Assembly: GCF_965638725.1 (NCBI RefSeq)
Contig: NC_134949.1
Coordinates: forward strand, 79,886,017-79,950,016
Reading direction: 5' to 3'
DNA: 64,000 nt
From: Aptenodytes patagonicus
Lineage: Eukaryota; Chordata; Aves; Sphenisciformes; Spheniscidae
Shown: positions 63,987 through 64,000 of the stretch, in pieces
Numbering within the stretch: position 1 is the stretch's first letter
How the letters are laid out: each line of letters starts with the position of its first letter
Notes under the pieces: generated by a model
Told to the model about the DNA's origin: nothing
Databases searched by the model: none
Seen by the model: the letters and a program-made list of their open reading frames with translations, nothing else
Translations under genes and position numbers: made by a program

Positions 63987-64000
63987 CTACGTACACAAAA

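Noticed and set aside
1-64000. CRISPR array, bacterial operon, tRNA or rRNA gene
   Set aside because: No regularly spaced direct repeats, no prokaryotic gene packing and no cloverleaf or rRNA core sequence was noticed.

Overview
The window is vertebrate nuclear DNA, very probably from a bird, most likely of the Neoaves. Evidence: intron-exon genes with GT/AG junctions, several CR1 LINE fragments including the typical avian 3' tail, and a solo LTR of a type I associate with bird ERVL-like elements. The gene order UPK3A(+), FAM118A(+), SMC1B(-) matches the human 22q13.31 block from memory. Exon coordinates were set by hand: each junction was checked for splice sites and reading-frame continuity.

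Layout. At 463-3611 (+) lie the last four coding exons of uroplakin 3A, whose start is left of the window. At 3612-35640 is a gene-poor interval of about 32 kb with CR1 copies (7217-7445, 17400-18190, 22425-22683), an LTR-like block (14072-14648), an old palindromic repeat (18853-18930), a GC-richer patch (24556-26300) and a purine-biased tract (26300-27000). A CpG island at 35640-36420 is the probable FAM118A promoter, with a non-coding first exon ending at 36320. Seven coding exons at 38505-48278 (+) encode a complete 356-residue FAM118A, a SIR2-like protein. The convergent 3' interval is 48279-52401. From 52402 to 63986 (-) are the last eight coding exons (335 residues) of the meiotic cohesin subunit SMC1B, including the signature and Walker B motifs; its N-terminal half lies right of the window.

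The three genes share no pathway. UPK3A is an epithelial membrane protein, FAM118A a SIR2-fold protein related to bacterial NAD-consuming defence proteins, and SMC1B an ATPase of meiotic cohesin. No bacterial-type system, CRISPR array, tRNA or rRNA gene was seen. The most interesting item is FAM118A, for its SIR2 fold. Next come the solo LTR with a perfect 5-bp target duplication, a short UPK3A tail, a CR1 copy just upstream of a 33-nt exon, and several unexplained palindromes.
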